A DNA stretch of 64,000 bases from Hydractinia symbiolongicarpus. Taxonomy: Eukaryota; Cnidaria; Hydrozoa; Anthoathecata; Hydractiniidae. Numbering within the stretch: the stretch's first letter is position 1; the number at the start of each line of letters is the position of its first letter. The stretch is from positions 21,711,001 through 21,775,000 of the forward strand of contig NC_079885.1 in the NCBI RefSeq assembly GCF_029227915.1. The letters are read 5' to 3'. Of this stretch, positions 41,301-53,358 are shown one piece after another. The position numbers and the translations under genes were made by a program. Below the pieces are notes generated by a model. It was not told where the DNA came from. It was given only the letters and a program-made list of their open reading frames with translations, and did not search any database.

Positions 41301-43562
41301 AAGCTTCACTGATGAATTCTTAATGTAATCCTTGGTTAAGTTGGAATATCAACAAATCCAGTGAAATGGATAAATTCACATTATCTAGATATATGCTACC
41401 CGCTGCTAGACTTGAATTTCCAACGGAGACAACAAAAATATTCGACTAATCTAGAGTGCTCGATAATTTGAAAATTAGAGATTCTAAGATAGATAAAGTT
41501 TAAGTTAACGATAATTTATTTATTTACGGGCAATGAGTGGGTGAAGCACGGGTCATGATTTAAGGACCTTATTTATCCTGATGCCTATTGGGTCGTATTT
41601 GAGGTCAAAGAAATGAGATTTGTCGACTTCAGTTCGTTAATAAGAGGATGTGCTGGGGGCAATTTTCCACCAGCAAAGTGTTCGTACGAAGAAATCTTAA
41701 TAGAAATGACAATGTTCGGCTTATACGATATCCGAGTTTTTATAAAAGGAAGTTTTGAGACAGAAAATAAACAGACCAGTATTCTTAATAAGCAAACTTT
41801 GCAACGTCGGCATTATTAACATTGTTGTGTTCTTACATCTCTGGTTGCTTTTATACTAAGGGAAAAAACAGGGAGGGTCGATTTTGATCAAAATCTTCCC
41901 CAATTTAGCTGAATCCGGTTATTGTTTTCACCACTAAGACTAGTTATCCATGTTGGAATGAACTTACCTATATTGAAACATAAGTTTTCGCCCTGCATTC
42001 ATCCATTTCGCGTCTTTAACTTTTAATTCATGAGGGATAAATATACCGGTGTTTTCTCTTGTTGCGTAGGTGGTGGTAAATTTTCCTTGTAGTGAATCAA
42101 AAAATTTCCCTTCGTTGTATATAATAAAGTTCATTTGGAATTCGTCCTAATATTAAATAAGATTGAGTATATTAATGCGTATGTTTTGCGTATGGAAGAT
42201 ATTAGACAAAAGTCGTGCAGAACGTCAGGAAATATATTATAGGTGCACAGCCTTGTCCCCAAGTCTCTTTTACGCCAATGATATCACGGAGTCGTCCCTT
42301 CAGACTATCGTAGGCATAGAAAAGCCCTGACGATGAGGTTGGTAACTGCGTAAAAAACGATTCATGATCTTTACCCGTGTAGACTAGCAATACGGCGCTG
42401 AAAAGAACTTTTAAACAGTAGGATACTATGTGTAAATTGATATCGTATTTGTTGATGTTAAACTCTTCGAACAACCTTATCCTCGGGGCATCTTGTATCT
42501 TTTTCCACATTGTGACGGCATTACTAATATTCGTATCACCGTGCCAATGTCAAAAAAATACGAAAAAAACCTGGGGATGAAGTTGACTCTTCGAAGTTAT
42601 TTTCCACTTGCAAAATATCGGATTTATAAAACTCAGTGGTAAAGTGAATAATGGAATTCCATAGGTGGATACACTACACTAGCAGGAAATATCTACTATG
42701 ACTGATCCAACTTCATTCCCAGTCCCTAAAAAGCGCGTCTACATATAAAGGTGAAGTACTCACTAGTACGCGTTGAAACGGTATGCTCCATGGATTTCGA
42801 ATCGATGCGGAAGCGTTTAAAACATCATGATGGAACTCCACCACAGTTGTTGAAATACCGCGCAGTTTATCCGTACCGATGCATTGCTTTTTTGCTGGAT
42901 TATTAACTTTATTAATACATATCTGGAAACTATATGCACATTTTCTTGAGATTTCCCTACATTCTACCAAACCATTAGAAAAAAAATTTGTAACTCCATC
43001 ATATTTTACAAGTTCAATCTCCAGAATACCAGAACAATTTGTGAGCTAGGTAAAGTTTAATAAGAGACAGTTATCAAAAATATCTCGTGTAAAACTAAGA
43101 AAAAGTGTCAGGATCAGTGAGATAAATATCCTATTTACGGGCAACTTTCGGCTGTTTGTTAAGAAAACGATAAAAAGGCAATAATTGGCAAACCCTAACT
43201 CTAACCCGTTGACTTTGGGAGGATGTATTACTTTCAAATTTAATCCACGCCCTGTCTGGGGTACCGGATACCTAACGCAGGGTATTTTGGCGGGAGTAGA
43301 TTTGGCGAAATCGGCGGAATTTAATATAGCCGAAAGGAATGTTAGATTTGGCGGGAATATAATTTCGTGGAGTTTTGTCAAATCCATCAATTTTCCTTTT
43401 CGCCAATATTTTTTCCCTTTGAGGTAGAATAAAAAAGTTAATTTGAATCTCCATTTTTCTTCTACGGTGAAAGGCTTACTGAAAAGAAGAATTACTTAAA
43501 CCACTTACCCCAAGATAACTTAGCAGAGACAGACAGATAAAAACACTGGTCTGGTTGAACAT
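38378..43562 (-). CDS. DSL-A: EGF-less Notch-ligand-like membrane protein, 6 exons
   Basis: Exons in order: 43562-43509, 43045-42764, 42146-41968, 41184-41033, 40743-39885, 39239-38378; phases 0,0,2,1,2 all match; 795 residues. Signal peptide 1-18 (MFNQTSVFICLSLLSYLG). MNNL/C2-like head in exons 2-3 (ILEIELVKYDG .. CREISRKCAYSFQICI). DSL domain about 173-220 with all six Cys and FGHYTC, CLPGW. A Ser/Thr-rich stalk of about 250 residues follows with no EGF repeat, then a membrane span at about 482-503 (VLLVLTIVAIMLVVLLAICL) and a Lys-rich 286-residue cytoplasmic domain with ten prolines in a row (about 662-671). The protein ends VMQP, not a PDZ ligand. Known DSL proteins bind Notch through C2 and DSL; binding here is inferred. 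Intron 1 holds a GGCG-rich repeat (43180-43440). An open frame at 42202-42510 may be a dead duplicate of exon 3. Confidence 0.8.
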
Positions 43563-44674
43563 CTCGATACTACAACTTTTCAAAGATGATTATAAAAGTG
43601 CTGACGAACTCACAAGTTGTATTGATGCTCTCCATCATTGATCTTCCATCCCTCGTTTTATCAGCATTCGACTTTGTAATATAACTCACAGCGAAGAAGT
43701 GTTCAAAACATTGACACGAGGTAAACATACACCATTCTGTTTAGTGGCTACCTATTTTTTTACTCCTTTATTTTTAATCTTATTTTTTGTCGCAACAACT
43801 TTGCAACATGATGATGAAAGTTATCCTTTTTCCGTCATCACGAATTTTTGCCGCCTTCGTTGTTTACTCACGAAGATAAATATATAAACAAACATGACGT
43901 TAAAACAAAGGGGATTTTGACTTTGCGAACGAACTCGTTATAAACATAAACCCACACATCGCTAATATTATCTTTTCAAATCCTTTTTAGTCCAGGAAAA
44001 CATGAGTTGGTAAAATCTCCGCTATTAAAGCCGCGAAATCGCAAACATTTCTTTTTAAGTAAATTTTCTGTAAAAATGTTTGAACCGTCCTTATATATCC
44101 TTATGGATTTACGAAGAGAGCAATGCCCTGCTGTAAATAAAACGTGTGTTTGAAAACCAAACATTGTTACTCAATCTCAGCAAGGCTTGCCTCATATTTA
44201 AAAAGCCATAAAAGGCCTAAGTTCAAGCTTTGTTATAACCATTGGTTACGTTGATGGTATTTCCATAGTTTCCTTTACAAATAGACGACTTTGGTGACCA
44301 CAACTGGGACCTTAGGTTTTGTAAAAGATTTAACAACATTAAAATAGATCTTGCAAGAAGTAAAAAATGCTTTATTACAAAATATAATACAAAAAGTTTA
44401 AAACAGGTACAAAATTTTCGGCATCTTAAAATTTTTTTTCCATCTTTTCTATGTGCTGTCTACTATATACATCAATATAATATTTACATCGTCCCATTGA
44501 TAATTGACGAGTTAATGCTCATATCCATTTGACTTCACTTTCACGCAAAAATGTCCAGGAGATTTTTTTTAACACTTAAATAAAAACCTAACTTTGCGAT
44601 AGTGCGCATGCGCTACAGCGTAAAGTGCAGTCAAATGGAAACAACCTTTAAACAATTTAGAAACATCCATTCCA
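43563..44674. other. Spacer between DSL-A and DSL-B
   Basis: Contains the presumed 5' flank of DSL-A and 3' flank of DSL-B. Only short frames (43699-43887 and 43976-44164) are present, with no recognised feature. Confidence 0.4.
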
Positions 44675-47600
44675 TCAGAAGGATTCATATTTCCCTTTAT
44701 TATCTAAAATAAATCAAATATTAAGAAAATATCAACAATAAATTGATATGAAGAATGACAGAAAAAACGCAGCAAACGTTTCGTCAATTTGCTGCAATTT
44801 CGGAAAACTTGAAATTCCTATCGCAACTGCTGATGACATATTAATATCTAATTGAAAATTCTTTGTAGGCACAAAATACGTTTAAAAAATTCTCTCTCGC
44901 TTCTTATTTAACATAGGTGTATGGATTTTTTGATGGAAAAATGGGACAACAATCATTTCCAGTGTCAAATTTTTTGACTAAACATAATTTTTAAATTTCA
45001 ATATTTTGGCGCTTTTAGTGAAAATACTTCCTCGCACAATACTTCGCGAATAAGCTTTTTTGGCAAAATAATTTCTAACTTCTTATCAACTGAAAACTGC
45101 AGAAAAGGAGTTGTAATTTCTTTAAATGCATCAGTGGGTGCAAGGTTGTATTATAAGAAAACGTTTTTCTCCACATCTATATATGTATGTACTTACACCG
45201 TCTCCTGATGACGATTGCAATAACGATGATAACGGCGATTGCCGCAATGCAACCAATAGCAACGCCGACTTTAATGACAACATCATTTTTGTGGCCGTTT
45301 ATGGATGACTCTGATTCATAAATGAAAATAAAGTTAGTCAGTAGTGTGCTATACAACAAACACAGTTTAAAGAAGTCGACGTAATGTTTTGACTCTCAGT
45401 AAGGCTTCTTATTCAAGGGCTGCTTTTATAGGAAGAGGGTGGGGCAGGGTGGGGCGCTTGTTGTAATTAGATTATTATCTCTGGTACTCAAGTACAATAA
45501 ATGATACGGAGGAGTTGCTCAATCTTAAAAGTGAAACTTGAAAGAAGAAAAAAAATAGAGAAATATAAATATTAATATTTTGAAATGATTTAAAAAGATT
45601 CCTTGTGAAAAATGAAAAAAATAACTGTGTTTATTACTTTAAATTTGGATAAGCGCCCCTCTGGCTAAGAAATGGTGTAGAACGCTAAAGGGTACTTGAC
45701 ATAGTTAACCATCATATCGTTGCAACAGAGAAAAATGACTGATCTAAGATAGTATAGTCAATTTGCTAAGTTACCTAGTGTTTTGAAGTACCAATCATGT
45801 GCCCTAAATACTCGATTAGGCCCCCTGTGGATTTATTTGTCAGAAATGAAATGATTGAGCATTTTGAAACAGGGGGCTTATTGGAAGGGTGAGATTTCTA
45901 AGTGGCAACTTTAATGGTCACCATTCAGAGATAATTTATTGAATTTCTTTGTTTAAGAAGGAAAAATGTGAAAACCAAATTATCCAAAGGCGGAAATTTT
46001 CTCTCGCTTGACGAAATGGTTATGACTGTATACAACTGCTACTGAGGAAAAAATGTGCAAGCCTAACCATAGAGTATTTTTCTTCCACAATAAATGTATT
46101 GAACTCAAGTAAACTTCAATGGGGTTTATTCAAAGGGAGAGCTTATTGGAAGGAGAGGATTATTTACGGTATCAAATACCCTTCATACCCTTCGTTGGTC
46201 CAATATTGTCAAATTTTGTGGAAGTCATTTGAGTAGTTGGAATATCGGGTGTTGTTGTTGAACAAGTTGTTGTTGATGGAGTTGCAGTAGTGGTCGTTAT
46301 ATTTTCTAAAATAAAAGAATAACTTGAAATAAACTTGATACTTACAGGACCAGAGATTTTGTCCCTTTAGCGACGTGTCCCTCTTGGAGATTTGTTTTGC
46401 TAATTTTTGAGAAAAACGTGGGAACATTTTGCTCCAAAGTCGGAGATCCATTGGATATGTCATATTACCCTTTACACCTCCCTAGTTGGCAAAGAAACAA
46501 TTATGAAAGACAATTTGGCTTGAAGAAATAAAATTTTGCTCAATAGAAAAGTTTTTAGAAATTTTGGGTAGTAACATGAAAGTATTGTAAACAGGTGTTT
46601 AGACCATAGACTCTTTTTTATGACTATGTTTAGATAAAAAGAGAAACAATAAAATCTTGATTCCTGATATTCTTTGTTTGCTTTATAGAAGTAAATTCTG
46701 GGGAAATAGTTTCGTGGGACCTGAAGGAGGTGTCGCTTTGAAAACTGTCTGCTTTAGAAAGGTTTTAATATAATGGTTTATTAGGAAATTGTTCCAGAGT
46801 AACATTTTTTTAAGAATGTCTGCTTTAGAGAATGTCCGCTTTAACGAAAGCAAAGCTTTGCTAAGTCCGACCCATATACGTTTTACTCTCGTAACTTACC
46901 TACAATACAATCGCTTGTTACATTCATCCAACCATCAAGGCAAACTTTTTCTCCAGTTTTTTCATCGCAAGTATAATGTCCCGTCGCGTTGTCTTGTGGT
47001 ACGCAATATAGCTTGGTACAGTCGGGTAGAACGTAGTTCGGAATGCAACTTTTTCTATATAGCAAAGATCAGGTCATATAAATGATTTTTTATTCCTTAC
47101 AGAAACCCTTTTTATTACAATCTGCTGTTAAATCATTTTTGGTTGGAACTCCTAACACTCAATATTTTAAATCTCATCGCTACTAAACATGGCAGCGTTT
47201 TCTAAATTTTAATTGGTTATTGAAAGTAATAAGCGCTGCAAAGAGTATGCTGACTCCTTTTAACTTTCAAAGCTACCAAAATTGCGGACGTTGCGGCCTG
47301 AAAAAAGATCTAATGCGCATGTTCAGATACTGAAACTTCTGGATGGCAGCTATTTTTGTCTTATTGTTGTTTTCTCGTCGTCAAAAATCATCAAACTTAG
47401 AAAGCGCAAAGAATAGTTACCATTTTACAGGCTTCAATTTTCAAACATGGCTCCGCAATTATGGTTTTATTCCTGTTTTAGTGTACTTGAAGACTTGGTA
47501 AAGAAATTTTTGGCAGATTTGTCTGTCAGTGATTATTGAAATTTTGAAATGTGGTTGTTTTTGGCCAAATTCTTGAAAACTTAAAGGGGCTACGGTTAAA

Positions 47601-50360
47601 ATGCTTACATTCCGTGCGCACATATTAAAAATCCAACGCGTTTTGCGCAATGAACAGACCAGCGCACTTTGCTCGCTGGTTCAAAATATTTTCGAAAAGT
47701 ATATCACAAAGAAATATTTCAGCGAGACTCATTCTAGATGAAAGCATGACCAAGGCTGGAGAAGATAACAATTCTAGATATATCTATATGTTCGAGTCTG
47801 TAAATTACATATATGTCGAAAAAATACCCAGTTTGATTTTCGCAGCCATCATCTCGACTTTCGGGTAAGTCACTAACGTCGAAAACCAACAGCCGTTCCG
47901 TAGCCCATAAAAAAATACAGTTGGTGGATGATATCGCTTTAAATTAGTCAATGTTTAGGCCAGGTGTACACCGTTGAAAATGCTAGTTTCAGTTTCTGCA
48001 AGGTCAAGGTAAGGCTGTTTTTCACTTCTGGAAAATTTCCCGCTGAACAAAACTGACAAGATAATGTCGATAATTTCCACTTTATTTTAATGCGCATATT
48101 TTAACCTATAGTCTACATTAGACGAACAATTTAAAACTCATTTAATTTACAGCTTAAGTAACACAACTAACGTGACTTAGCGCCTAGTGTGGACCGGGCT
48201 TAAATATACAAAGTAATCAATGTGTCACGGCAATAACCTCGATTCCAGGATCTGTTGTCTCATTTTATATATCTGACTGCGAGACGAACATTTTTTTCTC
48301 CACCTATCAGTAAGCGCAGCGCCAGTGAGAGACAAAAAGCTCTGGGCACGAAACTAGTAAATCAGTATACCACAATTCGTTCTTTTTTAGAGCCAATAAA
48401 ATAACCTGACTTTTAAAGACCTAACTTCGCAGTAAACATTGTAAGCATGGACAACAAAAGCATCGAACATCCAAGCTATGGTGTGGCTATAAAAATGTTG
48501 TACTTGTGGCTGTGATATTTGACATTTGGAAGTTTTTCCTAGAAATTTTTTTCAATGTTGTATGTGTTAAGATTGGAACTTACATGACCTTCAGGTCAAG
48601 CTTCTTAACCTGGAAATTGTTACCGGAAGACATGTTGAATTCTTGTTGGTAGATTTTGGCTTGAATATTTTGCAAAACATGGAGCTGAGTATTGAAACGT
48701 GCCACCAGATCTCTTCGTTGACTGACAATGTTATACACCTCGATATTGATATCCAATTTTTCCTTAAAATAAAATTTGTTGAGTAATTATTCTCATTTTT
48801 TGTCATGGGTGGAAAGAAATACAAAGATAGGAGAATAATTGAATGATTGGGTGAATGAATGAACGAATGAATAAATAATTGGCATGCATGAACGAACGTT
48901 TTTACACTGGGCATTTATAGCAGTGTTGAAACGGAGAATGTAAATAGTACTCAACGCCTAAGGACCTTTTTTTATTTTTTTAGCGCAAAACAGAAGATAG
49001 CGAACCATTTTTCTTCCCAGGGCTATTTGAGATATACCTAGAGGTCTGAGCTTAAAAGAACTCCTACTGATATTTCACACAACTCAGTCGGCAGTCACGA
49101 TGAAAAAATCAAGAAAGTTTTTGGTACAAAATGGAAAACACATAGAGTAAAACGAGGGAGATAAGCCCTGGGATTATCTAATATTAAATGGGTTTTTTCA
49201 GAGGAATTATACGCTAGTGGGCCACTCTCGTCCCCAGGGTGCTTTGTCTTTTTGATATAAGAAAATTCGACGAAAAATATTTTTCGACGTTATCTCTCAT
49301 ATCAAGAAAGCAAAAAACCCTGGGGACGAGGGTGTCTAGTAGGCGTATAATTCCTCTGAAAAAAGCCATTCAATATTAGATAATCCCAGGGCTCATCTGT
49401 ATTCAATCTCTGCGTGATTTTATAGCCTGTTACAGACACATAAAATGCAATAGATAACGAACGGGCGGACCCGTCATCCGACTAGTATATCGAGAAATAG
49501 ATAAGTGACAAAATAAAAGCAAACAATGAATGGATGCATCAGCATAAAAAACAAATTAATATATGTACCGGCCAAACATTGAGCAACTTCTCTACTGGAT
49601 TCTGAAGGTTATTTTCTAAGCCAAGATGAAATCCAAATACATCGAAGTAGAAGCCTTCTGTCTCGACTTTTGCGTAATTACACGCTGCAGCGATGGATGG
49701 ATCCGTGATGCAAACGTCAAATTCATTGTCGCATTTATGACGACAATCACTTGTTTCAATTTGACAGCATTTACTGTCGGCTGTCGTGTGGTGTGGGTTG
49801 CTATAGGATACGAAAAAAATGTCGATCTTTTTGTTGCATTCTGTCGACTATAATATAGAGATTAAAAATGGATATGATATGATCAACCTCGTCCCCAGGG
49901 CTCTTTTTTAACTTGATTTCATTGATATTTTGATACCAATATCAAAAAATGAAAAAAGAACTTTGGAGACAAGGGTGTATTAACGCATCAAAAACTGAAT
50001 AAGAACCCTGGTAACGAAGTTTGAACATGATAAAATATGATACGGTGGACAAACACTGTTTTCCTTTTAATTTATTTATTTATTGCCGGATTTCCCCTCA
50101 TACTGTTTATCTATCTCAAACTTTCTCTATCTTGAACAAATAACTTCCAGTCCCGTGCAAGTTCGAGGTAGGGAAATTTCACTACCAGAAAAACTGAGTT
50201 GGGTTGGAAGTTAGTTGATTACATCCTGAGTAGTGTTATTTTTAATGTTAATGTTGAAAAAGACAATGCTGAAGTTTACCATCATGTTAAAAATACGCGC
50301 ACACATTCGTACCTGTAAATAGCTAAACAAAAAGATCAACATAAAAGCGATGTTCAGCAT
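44675..50360 (-). CDS. DSL-B: short-tailed EGF-less Notch-ligand-like protein, 7 exons
   Basis: Exons in order: 50360-50313, 49847-49569, 48762-48584, 47054-46900, 46305-46189, 45310-45197, 44703-44675; all phases fit; 306 residues. Signal peptide MLNIAFMLIFLFSYLQ; an upstream in-frame ATG at 50408 would add 16 residues. MNNL/C2-like head: IDIFFVSYSNP..TADSKCC..CRHKCDNEFDVCI, then LDINIEVYN. DSL domain: SCIPNYVLPDCTKLYCVPQDN, GHYTCDEKTG, CLDGW; six Cys kept. A Thr-rich stalk of about 38 residues, a membrane span (IKVGVAIGCIAAIAVIIVIAIVI) and RRRYNKGKYESF end the protein. The last exon rests on a strong acceptor (TTTATTTTAG) and a correct phase only. Exon lengths 279, 179 and 155 mirror 282, 179 and 152 in DSL-A, so the two arose by duplication. 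No EGF repeats. Confidence 0.78.
49162..49394. repeat. Nested inverted repeats (hairpin within hairpin)
   Basis: The outer arms are 49162-49215 (AGCCCTGGGATTATCTAATA..) and 49340-49394 (its inverse). The inner arms are 49224-49280 (CTCTCGTCCCCAGGGTG..) and 49281-49335. Both stems are nearly perfect. It lies in the intron between DSL-B exons 2 and 3. One CCAGGGCT-type element seems to have inserted into the loop of another. Confidence 0.8.
49883..49978. repeat. CAACCTCGTCCCCAGGGC hairpin element
   Basis: The left end CAACCTCGTCCCCAGGGCTC is answered by GAACTTTGGAGACAAGGGTG, with TGATATTGGTATCA symmetry in the centre. A half-copy AACCCTGGTAACGAAGTTTG follows at about 50008. Same family as 22861-22937. 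Confidence 0.65.
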
Positions 50361-50934
50361 CTTGAAAGCGCTTGTAAAACTTTCTTTCCTCTCAGAAAAG
50401 TGTGGCATTCTTGAATTACAATTAATTTTAATGATATTTTTTAATTGAGTTTTCTGTGTGTTAAAAATAATTTAAGCCACACTAATTATATCTCTTCAGT
50501 TAACTATGCACATGAACGCGTATTTTGTTATTGTAGCTAGGCAAGTGTTTTTTGTATCCCTTAACCTCCCGTTTTACCTTTTAAACTTTCTAAGCACTAT
50601 CCATCCCATGTATTGTTTAACTATAGCAAACATGACATATATGTAGATTGCGCTTTAAAAGTTAGGAATGTAACCTCGCCTCCAGGGCTTCTTTGTTGCT
50701 TTCTGGCGCGAAAGACATTTAAAGATGGTACCTCATTTATAACATCAATACACCTAAAAACCGACATTTTGCACCCTTCCACTTTGTTTTTAAAAGTCAC
50801 AGTAGTTTTTCGAGTTGTCCCTGTCACAAAAACATTTTTCCATATAACGTCTGCTTAACATCAAAATGGTAGCGAAGTAATGAGTACAAAGTAATAATCA
50901 AAAGAGTCTTTAAAAACTTTTAATTCTTCCATAC

Positions 50935-50988
50935 CTTTAAAAATAAAAGCATTAAGCCAAACCAGCTCAGAATTAAATTTATATCCAT
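50935..50988 (-). CDS. Extra signal-peptide first exon upstream of DSL-B
   Basis: ATG at 50988-50986 opens 18 codons, MDINLILSWFGLMLLFLK, ending at a donor AAG|GTATGG in phase 0. It has the same length and phase as the first exon of DSL-A and could splice to the DSL-B MNNL exon at 49847. It may be an alternative first exon of DSL-B, or the only survivor of another paralogue. Evidence is the hydrophobic peptide, splice consensus and position. Confidence 0.45.
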
Positions 50989-51619
50989 AGTCTTTCTTTC
51001 TTACAATACTATGAGACCACAGAAATTTCAGAGAAGTATTAAAAACAAATTTTACAAGTGCTTAAATAAAAAGTGTTATTTTAAGAAAGAGAAAGTGCGA
51101 TAAATATCCGTAATACTTTGGAAGTTTGTTTAGCGTGAGGTTGTAATCTACTTTCGTCGTTATGCTGGAAACAAAAAGATTTAAGAACGTAATGGTTCTT
51201 TTGTAAACAAATTTTAACATACCGATGCTACTTTTATGTAAATGAATAAACTAAGTAAATAAATAAGCAAACCGAAAATTTGTTGACGTAAAAACTTAAA
51301 CCCACGTGTAACATCCTCGAGCATTTTAAAAACGCAAAGGAGAAATTCACCATTGCCCAGAAGTTCTGTTTTCCCGCCAAAACATTTCCTTTGAGCTTTT
51401 TTACGTCGGGATAACCACCATCAGAAAGAAAGACAAACAGGCTCGGGGACGAGGTTGTGATGAACAATTTAATAAATTGCATTGTATGTAAAATCCACCA
51501 AACCAAATAGCTATACAATGGGACTAGCAATATTAATGAAGATCAAAATCAAAGAACAGTAGGAATTTGTCTCCCTTCGTCCAGCTTTCGCTATTGACCT
51601 ACCTATGTTATCTTTGTTA

Positions 51620-52322
51620 CCTTAAGTGAATAAAATTTCGCGAGGACTAATTTTCGCTGATTGGTCATTTCCAAATATTTTTAGTGCGAAAAAATTTTCG
51701 CGAATCAACCACTCTCTAATTTTTCGCGAGGATTTATTTTCGCGAATCAAAAGCGAGTACTCATTTTAAAAAAATCACTGCTTTTTCAAGGAGGTCTGGA
51801 GATTGTGTTGGAAGTGACGGTCACCATTCCGGCTAGTATTAAAGGCCATTTGCTGTTGTAACGCTATAAAGAAATGATACAAGAACTCTAGTGTGAACCG
51901 AAAGACGAAGTTATAACAGGTAGTTTTATTGAGAAGGATCCTAATGCCAACGTTCAGTTTGATGTACAGCCGAAATCAAAAAGTAAAACGGATCCTGTCC
52001 AAAAAGCCGCAAAATGCAAGAGACTTAAATATTGATTCATGTATGCTGCAAGCACGAGGCAAAAACAAAAAAGATCACAACTGACAGGACTTTTCGACGT
52101 TGATTAGATGCCCTGTGCCCACAGAATTCTAGGGGAAAAAAAGAGATGAAGAAAAAAATGTTATTCTCAAAATTTTCGCGAGGATTTATTTTTGCGAATG
52201 AGCCATTTTATAATTTCACGAGGATTTATTTTCGCGAATTAGGCTTTTTCAAACTTTTCGCGTACTTATTTTCGTGAATTTGGCGGAAATTTGCGAAAAT
52301 TAATCCACGTATGGTACATTAA
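51620..52322. mobile_element. Deletion derivative of a DNA transposon with TTCGCGA repeats
   Basis: The ends are imperfect inverted repeats, CCTTAAGTGAATAAAATTTC at the left and GGTACATTAAG at the right. Both sides carry several copies of TTTCGCGAGGATTTATTTTC-like sequence with GCGAATCA. The middle (about 51885-52040) has an interrupted frame reading EPKDEVITGSFIEKDPNANV and later KTDPVQKAAKCKRLKY, unidentified but clearly once coding. It lies upstream of DSL-B. Confidence 0.6.
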
Positions 52323-52889
52323 GAAAAAGGAAAACTTCCATGTTCTTTATCTTTCTCTATGGTGTCATAAATTTATCGAATAACAATTTTCCCTGAGCCA
52401 ATTTGCGCGAAAAAAAAAGTTCCAAACAAAAAAAAGAGAAAAAATTCAAGGCGCAAAGAATTTGTTACCAAGGAGCTTTTATTCGAGATTCTGTACAATT
52501 CAAGCTGTAGGAAGATTTGCTTTTCACATACAGTTATGAAATATTTTTGAACAATATTTTCTCTATTAAAAGAGGAAAAGAAATATATGCCATTTTTTGG
52601 AAAAATCTTAACAAAACAGAAGATCTATAAAAAAACTAAGGAAGCGTTAGTTAAAATTTGATTGTATTAGTCCCTAAAAAAAATACCAGTGAGATGGAAT
52701 GCTTTTTGAGCTTGGAATTATCTAAATGGAGATTGCCTTGGAAGTTACAAACCCGTTCCTACGGCATGTTACCTATTTAATAGCTGGAAGGACTCGGGGC
52801 TTCAAGACCCAGGGGACGACGTTGGGGACACAGAATAAAGGGTATAATGTTTAGGCACGCTTATCTTGTAGGAAAATATTTTTACCTTA

Positions 52890-53358
52890 CAAAGGCCAAC
52901 CCTGTTCCCAGAGAATTTTTCCTTTTTGATTAATTTCATAGCCTTGTTGGTAATAACAGCTCATGGGCAACAAGATCCTTTTCGTCGCTATCAACTTCAT
53001 CAACAAATCAAAATGTCCTAGGAATGAGGTTAAAAACATTTGTATATGTCAGCGACAGGCTATCGTGCAACTGAGAATTTTTCAAAACAAATTGATGAAA
53101 ATTTTCTGTTAGTTCATGGTACACACTAAATGCACGTTTCATAATTGTCGAAAATCGATGTTACAAATTGTGCCGACAGGTAGCTAGAGCTTAACGCAAA
53201 AAACGCAACAAGCTCAAATTTTGTGTTGGCTGGGTAGATTTCACCTGATTAATTTTACGTTAACAAACAACTTCGTTTCCAACGCCTGTTGTCTGTTTTA
53301 TATCAGAACGGTCAGAACATATAAAAACAACAATAGGCGCTAGAAACGAGGTTGGACA
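52890..53358. repeat. Two further CCTCGTTCC-type hairpin elements
   Basis: About 52890-53035: CAACCCTGTTCCCAGAG against CCTAGGAATGAGGTTA. About 53268-53358: CAACTTCGTTTCCAACGCCT against AGGCGCTAGAAACGAGGTTG, with TATATCAGAAC/GTCAGAACATATA in the middle. A half-copy lies at about 52797-52830. Same family as 22861-22937 and 49883-49978. Confidence 0.65.
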
